A stretch of DNA of 64,000 nucleotides from positions 62,001 to 126,000 of the forward strand of contig CAYJAY010000002.1 of assembly GCA_964368445.1 (NCBI GenBank). Reading direction: 5' to 3'. Source of the stretch: CAYJAY01 sp964368445 (GTDB lineage Bacteria; Bacillota; Clostridia; Oscillospirales; Ruminococcaceae). The translations under genes were made by a program, and so were the position numbers. The notes under the pieces were generated by a model, which made no database searches, had not been told where the DNA came from, and worked only from the letters and a program-made list of their open reading frames with translations. Shown here piece by piece: positions 16,936-25,294 of this stretch. Numbering within the stretch: the stretch's first letter is position 1; every line of letters begins with the position of its first letter.

Positions 16936-17309
16936 TGAACCGAATTGCGGTTTCGCTTACTTTAATCATAATTATTTTATCGATGATGGCTTTTAGCACT
17001 ATATTTTTAAACATCTCGTTTAATCAATATTGTGAACAAATAGAGGTTGCAATCGACCACGCCGAAAACGACAGGTTAGACCAAGCACAAACACAATTTC
17101 TTGAATTTTACAAACACTTCACAAGACAAGAAAAGCTATACCATTTCATTGCCGGCCATGATACTATAAATTTAATTAAATTCGAGGCTTTGACCGCAAA
17201 ATTTCTCATAGAGGACGAGGATGGAAATGTTGCGGATTTTATATCAAAATGTTACAGCATAATCAACTCGTTAGGTTCGCTTAAGACAAATTTTAACCGA
17301 TTTATTTAA
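16935..17309 (+). CDS. DUF4363 family protein
   Basis: 124 residues with an N-terminal signal-anchor (about 6-27) and an extracytoplasmic helical domain (CEQIEVAIDHAENDRLDQA, later ISKCYSIINSLGS) as in DUF4363. Its ATG shares one base with the stop of the DUF421 gene, so it is translationally coupled. The family has no defined activity; the constant partnership with DUF421 points to one membrane complex. An AT-rich palindrome (17311-17340) follows and may end transcription. Confidence 0.85.
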   Translation: MNRIAVSLTLIIIILSMMAFSTIFLNISFNQYCEQIEVAIDHAENDRLDQAQTQFLEFYKHFTRQEKLYHFIAGHDTINLIKFEALTAKFLIEDEDGNVADFISKCYSIINSLGSLKTNFNRFI

Positions 17310-17358
17310 TAATAATTATTTTAGATAATAATTATTATTTTACAATGCCAATTATTTA

Positions 17359-17388
17359 TTGACTTTACATGCTAATTTAATGTATATT
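17359..17388 (+). promoter_or_regulatory. Candidate promoter for the GGDEF-EAL gene
   Basis: TTGACT at 17359-17364 and TATATT at 17383-17388 with an 18-bp spacer, about 90 bp before the gene start. I looked for a c-di-GMP riboswitch in the leader and saw none. Confidence 0.4.
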
Positions 17389-17479
17389 TAAATAAAATAA
17401 ATATAATATAGTGTCACAAACAAGCTTATCTTGATTTAATTCAATAGTTTTGTTTTGTGATTGTTGGAGATTGCCTGAA

Positions 17480-19684
17480 ATGGTTAATGAACCTAAAAAA
17501 ATAAATTTAATTATTGTTATAGTCATCATTGTAATTATTAACATTGCTTTTATTGTTGGCTTTAATAATGTTGTTGTAACGGAGTTTGAAACGTCTGCAA
17601 AAAACGACCTTTATAGCATGGCGTTTGAAGAAGCTAGAGCTTTTGCTTTCATGTTCCAAATTATTCAAGACCGCGTTGTGGGAATGGCGGACGTTGCGAC
17701 AAATATAGGTCACAACAACGAAACTTTTGAATATTACCTCCAGCGTTGGAAAAGAATGTATACAATAGAAAACATCATCGTCGCGGACATAGACGGAATT
17801 GGCCTCACCTCCACCGGAGAGATTGTCGACATAACAAACGAAGGTTACATCGAGCTAGCTTTAGGCGGCGAAGTTCAAGCAACAGGAATATACCATTCAG
17901 AATATTCTGACAACACTGTTCTGGCGGTTGTTGCACCTATATATTTTGAAGGTGAGTTTACCGGAGTTATTGTCGCGGAATACAGCGTTTTATATCTAAC
18001 ATCGCTTTTGCAAGATTCCTCCGACCATCGCGGATCTTCCATGATAGTTAACGGCCAAGGCGATATCCTTGTTCACACATATCAATTTGATATATCGTTT
18101 GAAAATTTTAAATTTGCCACTTTTGAAGACGGAAAAAGTTATAATTCTGTTTTATCTGATTTTTCAAAACAACAAACGGGCAGTGTTACTTTTAGCATAG
18201 GCGGAGACAGAAAGTTTGGGCAGTATTTTCCGCTTGGAATAGAGGATTGGTCGTTATTTTTTGAAATCTCGGAAAGCACGATTAACGAAAGTGTCGACAG
18301 AATTGTTGTTTTAATGATGTCGATAAGTGCTTGCCTTGTATTTTCATTTATGTTTTTGATAGTTTATATATTAATAACTCGAAGAAACACGATAAGAGCC
18401 GTTGAAAAAGTTGCGTATTATGACAAATTAACGGGAATTTCAAACCTCATCAAGTTCAAGCTTGATGTTGATAACCTTTTACGAAAACCTAATTTCGATA
18501 AAAAACGTTACGCTTTAATAAAAAGTGACCTTTCAAATTTCAAAGCTATAAACGAAGTCTATGGTTTTGAGATTGGAAACAAAGTTATCCGCACAATGGC
18601 AAAAGCGGCATTAACTATAAAGAGTGATATATTGCGCGTTGCAAGGATTGGCACAGATGAATTTATAATTCTTGCCGAAAACGACAGTATCGAAGAGTTT
18701 TTGTTGAAAAACAATATATTTAATGAATTTTTGAAAAGATCTATTCCCGAGGTTGAAAAACATATATTCAACTTTAGATATGGCAGATATTTTATCGAAC
18801 AAGAAGAAAACAACATCGATAATATTGTAAACAAAGTGAGCCTTGCACACAGCTTTGCACGGGCTGAAAGCGGAATGTCGGTTTGGGACTATGACGAAAA
18901 GTTCAACAAACATCTTGTTCGTCTCACTGAACTTACAAACCGAATGAAAGACGCCTTGAAAACAAATGAATTTAATGTGTTTTTACAACCTAAACACAGC
19001 CTTGTTGGCGAGACGATCGTCGGCGCCGAAGCTTTGGTGCGTTGGATAGAGCCTAACGGAAACACAATCTATCCGGGCGAGTTTATTCCATTGTTCGAGA
19101 AAAACGAATTTATTATTCAGCTCGACAAGTATATGTTTGAAACAAGTTGCAAATTTTTAGAAAGTCGTTTAAAGCAAAATAAATCTATTGTTCCGATTTC
19201 TATCAATTTCTCAAGGTTGCACCTTCAAAATCCCAATTTTGTAACCGAACTTAATGAAATCACACAAAAATACAAAGTACCTCCTAAATACCTTGAGATT
19301 GAATTAACCGAAACGACGGTTATAGAAAACATTGATATTTTAAACGATGTCTTGCTCGAGTTATCCAACCTTGGCTTTAAAGTCTCGGTCGACGATTTTG
19401 GTTCAGGTTATTCTTCACTTGGAATGCTTAAAGACTATAAAGTGGACGTCATTAAATTGGACAGAAGCTTTTTCTCCAACCTAAATTCTGATGATTCTGG
19501 CAAAATAGTTGTCGGAGGAATAATCGATCTCGGCCACAACCTCGGCTTAACTATCGTTGCAGAAGGCATTGAAACTAAAGAGCAAGTTGACCTATTAAAG
19601 TCGATAAACTGTGACGTCGTTCAAGGCTATTACTTCAACAAACCCATGCCTATGGAGAATTTCGACAGGTTGTTGGGAGAATAA
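17480..19684 (+). CDS. Membrane GGDEF-EAL protein, probable c-di-GMP phosphodiesterase
   Basis: 734 residues from the ATG at 17480 (GGAGA site, 10-nt spacer). Domain order: membrane segment (about 9-31), extracytoplasmic dCache-like sensor (about 35-280), second membrane segment (about 285-310), GGDEF (about 325-470) and EAL (about 490-730). The cyclase motif is degenerate, RIGTDEF, so cyclase activity is unlikely, but the domain may still bind GTP. The EAL domain keeps AEALVRW, the IELTET glutamate, DDFGSGYSSL and VAEGIETKEQ, so it should hydrolyse c-di-GMP to pGpG. It stands alone. With the diguanylate cyclase at 2.7-3.9 kb it gives the window both sides of the signal. Confidence 0.92.
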   Translation: MVNEPKKINLIIVIVIIVIINIAFIVGFNNVVVTEFETSAKNDLYSMAFEEARAFAFMFQIIQDRVVGMADVATNIGHNNETFEYYLQRWKRMYTIENIIVADIDGIGLTSTGEIVDITNEGYIELALGGEVQATGIYHSEYSDNTVLAVVAPIYFEGEFTGVIVAEYSVLYLTSLLQDSSDHRGSSMIVNGQGDILVHTYQFDISFENFKFATFEDGKSYNSVLSDFSKQQTGSVTFSIGGDRKFGQYFPLGIEDWSLFFEISESTINESVDRIVVLMMSISACLVFSFMFLIVYILITRRNTIRAVEKVAYYDKLTGISNLIKFKLDVDNLLRKPNFDKKRYALIKSDLSNFKAINEVYGFEIGNKVIRTMAKAALTIKSDILRVARIGTDEFIILAENDSIEEFLLKNNIFNEFLKRSIPEVEKHIFNFRYGRYFIEQEENNIDNIVNKVSLAHSFARAESGMSVWDYDEKFNKHLVRLTELTNRMKDALKTNEFNVFLQPKHSLVGETIVGAEALVRWIEPNGNTIYPGEFIPLFEKNEFIIQLDKYMFETSCKFLESRLKQNKSIVPISINFSRLHLQNPNFVTELNEITQKYKVPPKYLEIELTETTVIENIDILNDVLLELSNLGFKVSVDDFGSGYSSLGMLKDYKVDVIKLDRSFFSNLNSDDSGKIVVGGIIDLGHNLGLTIVAEGIETKEQVDLLKSINCDVVQGYYFNKPMPMENFDRLLGE

Positions 19685-19736
19685 CAAAGCCACCGGTTCA
19701 CAAACGGGAGATGCTCGCATAAAGACGATTTAAAAC

Positions 19737-19774
19737 AAGGCACAAACCAAGCAATTAAGCAAGGTTTGTGCCTT
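19737..19774. terminator. Hairpin downstream of the GGDEF-EAL gene
   Basis: Perfect 12-bp arms AAGGCACAAACC (19737-19748) and GGTTTGTGCCTT (19763-19774), 14-nt loop, 53 bp after the GGDEF-EAL stop and upstream of the convergent DUF3784 gene. The following bases are AT-rich but not a strong U-run. Confidence 0.7.
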
Positions 19775-19854
19775 AATTAGTTAAATAATCTTTAGTCGTG
19801 GCGAAATGGCTTATATCAAACGAATTGCACATAATAAGTTTAAACAGGTCGTTT

Positions 19855-20172
19855 TTAGAATATCCCCTTATTATATTTCATTTGGGCTGATATCATCATT
19901 ATAAGACCACCTATAAAGCTCACACCAAATGCAATCCAGCCATAGAATGTAAAAGTTATAAAGTTTATAATTCCTGTTAGATACATACCTGCTCCAATTA
20001 ATAACATTGCTTTTCCCATTAATGTTGTATAGGCTTTTTTGTCACTTTCCTTTACTTTTTTGTAATGATAATCATGTATAAGAGCAATTCGCTCTTTCTT
20101 CCATATCTTCCAACCGAAAACACAAAACAAAGTTCCTACAGCAATCATAAAAATTAATTCAAATAAATACAT
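19855..20172 (-). CDS. DUF3784 family membrane protein
   Basis: 105 residues with three hydrophobic segments (about 1-20, 48-70 and 74-96). The FCVFGWKIWKKERIALIHDYHYKKVKE-type stretch after span 1, here beginning FGWKIWKKER, is the DUF3784 hallmark. These small integral membrane proteins are common in Firmicutes and have no known activity. It is transcribed towards the GGDEF-EAL gene and lies 43 bp after nrdR, so read-through from nrdR is possible. The ribosome site is weak (GGGG, 8 nt before the ATG). Confidence 0.8.
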   Translation of the reverse strand: MYLFELIFMIAVGTLFCVFGWKIWKKERIALIHDYHYKKVKESDKKAYTTLMGKAMLLIGAGMYLTGIINFITFTFYGWIAFGVSFIGGLIMMISAQMKYNKGIF

Positions 20173-20215
20173 CGTTACAGCCCCATTTTTAACACTATAT
20201 TTTGAGTGACACTAG

Positions 20216-20683
20216 CTATTTTTCACCGTTTTTTGATTTAAGCAATGCCTCGAGTTCTGACATAAAAGTATTGATATCTTTAAACCTGCGGTATACCGAC
20301 GCAAACCTTACATAAGCAACTTCGTCAATCTCTTTAAGTTTTTCCATTGCAAGCTCTCCGACAATCTCCGAGTCGATCTCTCGATCCATCGAATTTTGAA
20401 GTTTTTGTTCTATCTCGTCCACCGCTTTTTCCACCGTATCAACCGAAACATGGCGTTTTTCACACGCTCTTAACAGTCCGTTTAACAGTTTGTTTCGATC
20501 AAACTGTTCTCTTGAACCATCTTTTTTCGCTATCATAATAGGGACAGTTTCGATTACTTCATACGTTGTAAAACGGTTTTCACACTTTGTGCATTCGCGC
20601 CTTCTGCGAATTTTACTGTCATCGTCTGTCGGGCGAGAGTCTATTACTTTAGTATCTATAAAGCCACAAAAAGAACATTTCAT
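20216..20683 (-). CDS. nrdR: Transcriptional repressor NrdR
   Basis: 155 residues, the family length. A zinc ribbon (C3, C6, C31, C34, with KIRRRRECTKC) binds NrdR boxes and the ATP-cone domain (about 49-139) senses ATP/dATP to repress ribonucleotide reductase genes. All four zinc cysteines and the ATP-cone start VPIMIAKKDGSREQFDRNKL are present. No nrd genes are in the window, so its targets are elsewhere. Its ATG overlaps the stop of the upstream isomerase gene by 4 bp, indicating one transcript. Confidence 0.97.
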   Translation of the reverse strand: MKCSFCGFIDTKVIDSRPTDDDSKIRRRRECTKCENRFTTYEVIETVPIMIAKKDGSREQFDRNKLLNGLLRACEKRHVSVDTVEKAVDEIEQKLQNSMDREIDSEIVGELAMEKLKEIDEVAYVRFASVYRRFKDINTFMSELEALLKSKNGEK

Positions 20684-21480
20684 CTGTTTTCTTCCTCCAG
20701 TCTGTCTAAAAGCTTGTTAGTCTTTTCAAGCGAATTAACTATATCATTATACTCGTTATAACAATCACTGTAAACTTCAATCATCACACAACCGTCATAG
20801 TTCATGTCTAAAAGCTTTTTAAAAAAACCCTCAAAATCGAAACCACCTTTAAACGGTAACAGGCAATCATTTTGGTCTGTATAATCGCTTATATGTATAT
20901 GTTTTGTGTTTTGCCCCATAACTTCAAGCACTTCAAGAGGATCATGCCCCGAGCGAACAGCTTGTTTAATGTCAAGAACAAAACCAATTTCATCTAAAAG
21001 ATTGTGTTTTAACTGATTGAGATAGCGATTGTTTGAGCTTTCGCTTCGCGCTACATTTTCCAAAATTACCGAAACATCATACTCTTTTGAATAATCGTTA
21101 ATGCGCTTTATTCTCTCGCCTGCCTTTTCATAACTTAACCTCGAGCCTTTGTAGTCTCCGTGGAGCACTATATATTTTGCGCCAAGAAACTTTGCCGCCT
21201 TAAAATACATTTCATACTGCTCAATCCCGTCTTTAAACCTTGATTGGTATTCGGAAAAAAAATAAAGCGGTTCCATCTGACAGGTAAAAGGATGAATTGA
21301 TACAACATTAATGTCAAAGTCTAAAAGTTTTTTCTTTATCTTTTTTAAGTAATCCGGTTTAAGTTCGCTATATGTATTAAAAAAAATCTCGATATATTTA
21401 ACATTTTTTGTTGCAAGAAAATCAATTGCGGTTTCAATTGTTCCGGGGTAAAAACTAGCTGTCGATATTCCGATATTCAA
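20680..21480 (-). CDS. Sugar phosphate isomerase/epimerase (AP endonuclease 2 TIM barrel)
   Basis: 266 residues from the preferred start, a TTG at 21480 preceded by AAAAAGG with an 8-nt spacer; a GTG at 21525 adds 15 residues but has no ribosome site. The protein is a xylose-isomerase-like TIM barrel: NIGISTASFYPGTIE at the start, VVSIHPF, YIVLHGDYKG, VILENVARSE, GFVLDIKQA and HIHISDYTD mark successive strands with metal-binding His, Glu and Asp. Members isomerise sugars or inositol derivatives or act on other small molecules; substrate unknown. Translationally coupled to nrdR, with no obvious pathway link. Confidence 0.85.
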   Translation of the reverse strand: MNIGISTASFYPGTIETAIDFLATKNVKYIEIFFNTYSELKPDYLKKIKKKLLDFDINVVSIHPFTCQMEPLYFFSEYQSRFKDGIEQYEMYFKAAKFLGAKYIVLHGDYKGSRLSYEKAGERIKRINDYSKEYDVSVILENVARSESSNNRYLNQLKHNLLDEIGFVLDIKQAVRSGHDPLEVLEVMGQNTKHIHISDYTDQNDCLLPFKGGFDFEGFFKKLLDMNYDGCVMIEVYSDCYNEYNDIVNSLEKTNKLLDRLEEENR

Positions 21481-21602
21481 GTTGTGTTTCCTTTTTACAT
21501 TGTTTTTAACACCCCCTGTCGCCACGGTTTAACCAAGCGACAGGACGTACTTAGTAAAATTAAAAAGTTTACATAGCACTGTGGTGTTTATGTTATGTTG
21601 AA

Positions 21603-22886
21603 TTATTTTGTTTCCAAAAGCTTTTCAAGCGATGCTATTTTTGTTGCAACACAGAAAAGCTCACACGCTGTCACAAGTTCCGACACAGGTGGAAACGACG
21701 GAGCTATTCGAAGGTTGCTGTCTTTGGGGTCACAGCCACCCGGATAAGTAGCTCCCGCCGGCGTCATTACAACTCCGGCTTGTTTACAAAGCTCCCCTAT
21801 TCGTTTGGCGGTTCCTTCCATCGCAAAAAAGCTTACAAAATATCCACCCTTTGGGTTAACCCATTCCGCAATGCCAAGCGGTTTAATCTCTTTTTCAAGC
21901 ATAGATATAACGGCCTCAAATTTCGGTCGAAGAATGTCGGCATGTTTTTTCATAAGTGTCAAAACGCCGTCTTTGTTTTTAAGATATTTTGCATGGCGAA
22001 GCTGGTTTATCTTGTCGTAACCTATCGTTGCAAACTTCATCGTTGCAACAAAATGCGCTATATTTTCTTCGCTTGAAGCCACCGCAGAAATACCTGCGCC
22101 CGCCGCAGTTATCTTGCTTGTTGAGGTGAACTCATACACCCTGTTTTTGTTGCCATGCTTTTCGCAAAGTGAGATAATCTCGGGGATTTTTGGGGCCTCT
22201 CCGTCGATGCTGTGCACAACATATGCGTTGTCCCACATAATTGTAAAATCCGACGCAGCGGTTTTCATCGAAGCCAAGCGTTCGACCGTTTCATCAGAAT
22301 ACACTATTCCATCGGGATTGGAGAACACAGGAACACACCAGATAGCTTTTATGCTGTCGTCGTTTGACACTAGCTGTTCAACCATGTCCATATCAGGGCC
22401 GTTTTCGGTCATCGGAACAACAATCGGTTCAAATCCAAAATGTCCACTCACAGAAAAATGTCTGTCGTATCCCGGAGACGGACAAACAACCTTAACCTTG
22501 TCCAATTTCCCCCACGGGGTCTTGCTGTCTTTCATGCCTTTTATATACGCTATCGACATAACCTCATACATCAAGTTAAGACTTGCGTTTCCGCCAACAA
22601 AAACATTTTGCGGGTTGGTTCCGAGAATGTCTGCAAAAAGCTCTCTTGCTTCGGGGATACCCTCAAGTATTCCATAGTTTCGACAATCGACGCCTTTTTT
22701 GTCGCTAAATCCGTCGGAAAAATCAATCTTATACATATCTTCGCAAAGATCAAGTTGTTGTTTGCACGGTTTTCCCCTCGACATATCAAGCGAAAGGTTT
22801 TTCGATTTAAACGCCTCATAATTTTTACGCTCTACTAAAAGTTGTTGCTCGAGCTGTTCCTTTGACATAGAAAGATAACTTCCCAT
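21603..22886 (-). CDS. PLP-dependent aminotransferase (Aminotran_MocR type)
   Basis: 427 residues from the second of two adjacent ATGs; GGAGGA at 22891-22896 is only one base from the first ATG and four from this one. Fold-type I aminotransferase with LDMSRGKPCKQQLDL at the N-terminus, typical of the MocR-type aminotransferase domain family (PF12897), PVFSNPDGIVYS, MWDNAYVVH with the PLP aspartate, STSKITAAGAGI with the PLP lysine, and a C-terminal RIAPSFPP arginine that binds the substrate carboxylate. Characterised relatives are aspartate or aromatic aminotransferases; exact substrate not determined. Lies 75 bp from pfkA on the same strand. Confidence 0.9.
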   Translation of the reverse strand: MGSYLSMSKEQLEQQLLVERKNYEAFKSKNLSLDMSRGKPCKQQLDLCEDMYKIDFSDGFSDKKGVDCRNYGILEGIPEARELFADILGTNPQNVFVGGNASLNLMYEVMSIAYIKGMKDSKTPWGKLDKVKVVCPSPGYDRHFSVSGHFGFEPIVVPMTENGPDMDMVEQLVSNDDSIKAIWCVPVFSNPDGIVYSDETVERLASMKTAASDFTIMWDNAYVVHSIDGEAPKIPEIISLCEKHGNKNRVYEFTSTSKITAAGAGISAVASSEENIAHFVATMKFATIGYDKINQLRHAKYLKNKDGVLTLMKKHADILRPKFEAVISMLEKEIKPLGIAEWVNPKGGYFVSFFAMEGTAKRIGELCKQAGVVMTPAGATYPGGCDPKDSNLRIAPSFPPVSELVTACELFCVATKIASLEKLLETK

Positions 22887-22960
22887 CATTTCCTCCAAAT
22901 TATATTTATTATTTTTTTATTTTAATAATTATATTATAAACACGTTGCGCTTTTCAAGTT

Positions 22961-24040
22961 TTATTTGTAGCCAAGACTGATTCCAACTTTGTTGGCAACG
23001 TCAATCATCTGGTCTTCAAGCGGAACAAACTTTGTTTTTCCTGCAACATCGGCAAGCGGATTTGCAACAACTTGTTGGTTGCTCATCGCAACCGTGACGC
23101 CAAATATACCCTGTTCAACGAGATTAGCGGCGTATACGCCAAACCTAGTTGCCAGAACCCTGTCGTATGCCGACGGGCTCCCACCTCTTTGGATATGTCC
23201 CGGGATTACGACACGCGTTTCAAACCCAGTCTTTGCTTGCAACTCCCTTGAAAGCGAGGTTGAAATGTTTGTAAAACCGTTTTGTTCACGATATATCGCG
23301 CGTTCTTTTTTCTTCATCTTTGACTCTTCCAAACTCATAGCTCCCTCTGCTACCGCAACGATTGAAAAAGAACTTTTTCTCGAAGCACGTTTTTCAATCG
23401 CCGAAGCTATGCTCTCGACACAATATGGTATCTCCGGAATCAAAATTATATCCGCACCACCGGCAATGCCGGCATACAGCGTAAGCCAACCAACCTTGTT
23501 TCCCATTATCTCAACAACCATAACCCTTTTGTGGCTCGACGCGGTTGTGTGTACTCGATCGATAACCTCTGTCGCTATGTCCACCGCCGTATGAAAACCG
23601 AAAGTGACGTCGGTTCCATATATATCGTTGTCAATAGTTTTTGGAAGGCCAATGACATTAAGCCCTTCCGAAGCCAAAAGGTTTGCAGTTTTGTGGGTTC
23701 CGTTGCCTCCAAGCGTTAAAAGACAGTCGAGTTTATTTTTTTTATACGTCTCTTTCATCTCTTTAACTTTGTCAACGTTGTCACCTTCTACGACCCTCAT
23801 AAGCTTATATGGTGTTCTACACGTTCCAAGGATTGTTCCGCCCGTTGTAAGAATTCCCGAAAAATCTCTTCGTTTCATCTCGCGCACATCGTTGTTTATA
23901 AGCCCGTGATAGCCGTCTATCACCCCGACAATCTCAACATCGTCTATCCGTTCGTAAAGAGCCTTTGCGACCCCTCTAATTGTCGCATTAAGGCCCGGGC
24001 AATCTCCACCACTTGTTAAAATTCCGACACGTCTTTTCAT
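22961..24040 (-). CDS. pfkA: 6-phosphofructokinase
   Basis: 359 residues. It phosphorylates fructose 6-phosphate in glycolysis. Motifs: LTSGGDCPGLNA at 8-19, GTILGTCRTP, GGNGTHK at 111-117, PKTIDND at 133-139, EIMGNKVGW and the late PGHIQRGGSPSA. In this superfamily Gly at the position after GGN/D goes with ATP use, whereas Asp there goes with pyrophosphate; here it is Gly (G114), so ATP is the likely donor even though the PKTIDND lysine is the one also found in pyrophosphate enzymes. The usual Asp of GGDG is Asn, an unusual but recurring clostridial variant. Confidence 0.92.
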   Translation of the reverse strand: MKRRVGILTSGGDCPGLNATIRGVAKALYERIDDVEIVGVIDGYHGLINNDVREMKRRDFSGILTTGGTILGTCRTPYKLMRVVEGDNVDKVKEMKETYKKNKLDCLLTLGGNGTHKTANLLASEGLNVIGLPKTIDNDIYGTDVTFGFHTAVDIATEVIDRVHTTASSHKRVMVVEIMGNKVGWLTLYAGIAGGADIILIPEIPYCVESIASAIEKRASRKSSFSIVAVAEGAMSLEESKMKKKERAIYREQNGFTNISTSLSRELQAKTGFETRVVIPGHIQRGGSPSAYDRVLATRFGVYAANLVEQGIFGVTVAMSNQQVVANPLADVAGKTKFVPLEDQMIDVANKVGISLGYK

Positions 24041-24103
24041 AAAATTTTTACTCCTTTATTTTTTTATGTTTGAAAACTTCATTAACAAACTTAATTCTTT
24101 TAT

Positions 24104-24412
24104 TTAATTATCGTTGTCTGACGAAATTTCGCCTTTATCGTCAAAACGTTTTTGATATTTCGATATGGCATTTTTAAGTGCTTGTTCGCTGTCTATTCCA
24201 AGGGTTGAGCACAAAGCCAAAAGAGAAAACAAACAGTCTCCAACTTCTTCAACCGTATTGTGTGTCGCGGTTGGTTGTTGAGCTCCGTATTGGCTGCTTT
24301 TTAAAAGTTCTTTTCCAAGCTCGCCTATCTCGCTTACAACGTCAATATACCTTGAATTTGTGTCGCAATATATCTCGTGTTTGTTGATAAACTCAACCAC
24401 CGTCTGTTGCAT
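24104..24412 (-). CDS. MazG-like nucleotide pyrophosphohydrolase
   Basis: 102 residues from the ATG at 24412, which has GGAGG and an 8-nt spacer; the longer frame to 24442 lacks a site. The all-alpha NTP pyrophosphatase fold is marked by EIGELGKELL and EEVGDCLFSLLAL, giving the ExxE and ExxD metal-binding pairs. Such enzymes clear non-canonical or excess nucleoside triphosphates. It sits between pfkA and an M50 protease on the same strand with 63-73 bp gaps. Confidence 0.85.
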   Translation of the reverse strand: MQQTVVEFINKHEIYCDTNSRYIDVVSEIGELGKELLKSSQYGAQQPTATHNTVEEVGDCLFSLLALCSTLGIDSEQALKNAISKYQKRFDDKGEISSDNDN

Positions 24413-24485
24413 ATCTTTTTCCTCCAAAACCTTTATATACATAATATCATGATATTATCGCTCAAACAAATATTTTTACTTAATT

Positions 24486-25076
24486 TTATATATTTTTTTT
24501 AAACTTTTCATTAAAAATTAAATAGACTCCGATTAAAAACACCATTATAGCTATCTTGTTGTAAAAATAAATTATAGTTCCACCCACGCAAAAAAAAGCT
24601 CCTAATAACAGATTTGCTTTTTTTAAACACATCTCCGCCTTGTCGAGCGGACAAACATATTTTTTAACAAATTCGGACACTATGTTTCCTCCGTCGAAGT
24701 CCCCTGCCGGAATTGAGTTAAAAAGAAAAAGAAAAAGATTTACCTCAATCGCTTGTGTGGCATCTGGGAAAAAGATCACAAGAAACGCTAAGCTAAACAT
24801 GTTTGCAACTATCCCGCCTGAATAGATAGCTATGTTTTTGTAAAAAGCCGTCATGCTATTTAGCTTGATAATCTCAATTCTTCCAAACCTAAAATTGATA
24901 GCTCTCGGTTTTGTATCAAATATATACATCGCCAAAAGATGCCCTGTTTCATGAATTAAAATAAACACCGCAAACAAAAATGTTTCGGTGTTTTTGTTTA
25001 TAGTCAGAAAAAACAAGATAGCCAGAAACCAAATTGAAAATCCTATTTTAATTCCATTAACTTTGAAATCAATCAT
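24486..25076 (-). CDS. Site-2 protease, M50 family (SpoIVFB-like)
   Basis: 196 residues with four to six membrane spans. HETGH at 42-46 is the zinc-binding HExxH motif in a membrane segment, and NSIPAGDFDGG at 120-130 supplies the third ligand as the NxxPxxxxDG motif. The compact size and lack of PDZ or CBS domain fit the SpoIVFB group that cleaves pro-sigma-K in the mother cell, though other small M50 proteins look similar. Its ATG shares one base with the stop of a 72-codon membrane-protein gene, the position that spoIVFA holds in Bacillus. Sporulation role is inferred. Confidence 0.85.
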   Translation of the reverse strand: MIDFKVNGIKIGFSIWFLAILFFLTINKNTETFLFAVFILIHETGHLLAMYIFDTKPRAINFRFGRIEIIKLNSMTAFYKNIAIYSGGIVANMFSLAFLVIFFPDATQAIEVNLFLFLFNSIPAGDFDGGNIVSEFVKKYVCPLDKAEMCLKKANLLLGAFFCVGGTIIYFYNKIAIMVFLIGVYLIFNEKFKKNI

Positions 25077-25294
25077 TATACAAGTCCCGATATGACGGCC
25101 AAAACCTCGTCAGTTTTAGTCGCAACCATATAATATATCGTTTTCAGATTGAAATACAAACTTGGAAACAGCATTTTTATAATCAAATATTCTGCAACGA
25201 TAAAAACCGCAATCTTAATCTGTAGACTTTGCAAACAAAAAAACTCTGTCGTTAAACCTGATTTATGTTTTATATATTTTTTGTTACTTTTCAT
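25076..25294 (-). CDS. Small single-pass membrane protein coupled to the M50 protease
   Basis: 72 residues: a basic N-terminus (MKSNKKYIKHKSG), one hydrophobic stretch (about 26-50, IKIAVFIVAEYLIIKMLF) and a short C-terminal tail. It overlaps the upstream GHL10 gene by 11 bp and the downstream protease by one base (TAATG), so translation of all three is linked. No family is recognised. Its place suggests a regulator or anchor of the protease, like a SpoIVFA reduced to its membrane part and lacking the LytM domain; that is inference. Confidence 0.7.
   Translation of the reverse strand: MKSNKKYIKHKSGLTTEFFCLQSLQIKIAVFIVAEYLIIKMLFPSLYFNLKTIYYMVATKTDEVLAVISGLV

Noticed and set aside
17310..17479. 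c-di-GMP riboswitch ahead of the GGDEF-EAL gene
   Set aside because: Searched for the GEMM core by eye; only AT-rich sequence, a promoter and an AATAATTATT palindrome are present.
22114..22677. Plus-strand frame of 187 codons inside the aminotransferase gene
   Set aside because: Composition reflects the complement of a well-supported enzyme gene; no start signal.
25076..25294. Calling the 72-residue protein SpoIVFA
   Set aside because: It has no LytM domain and no sequence I can match; only its position is suggestive.
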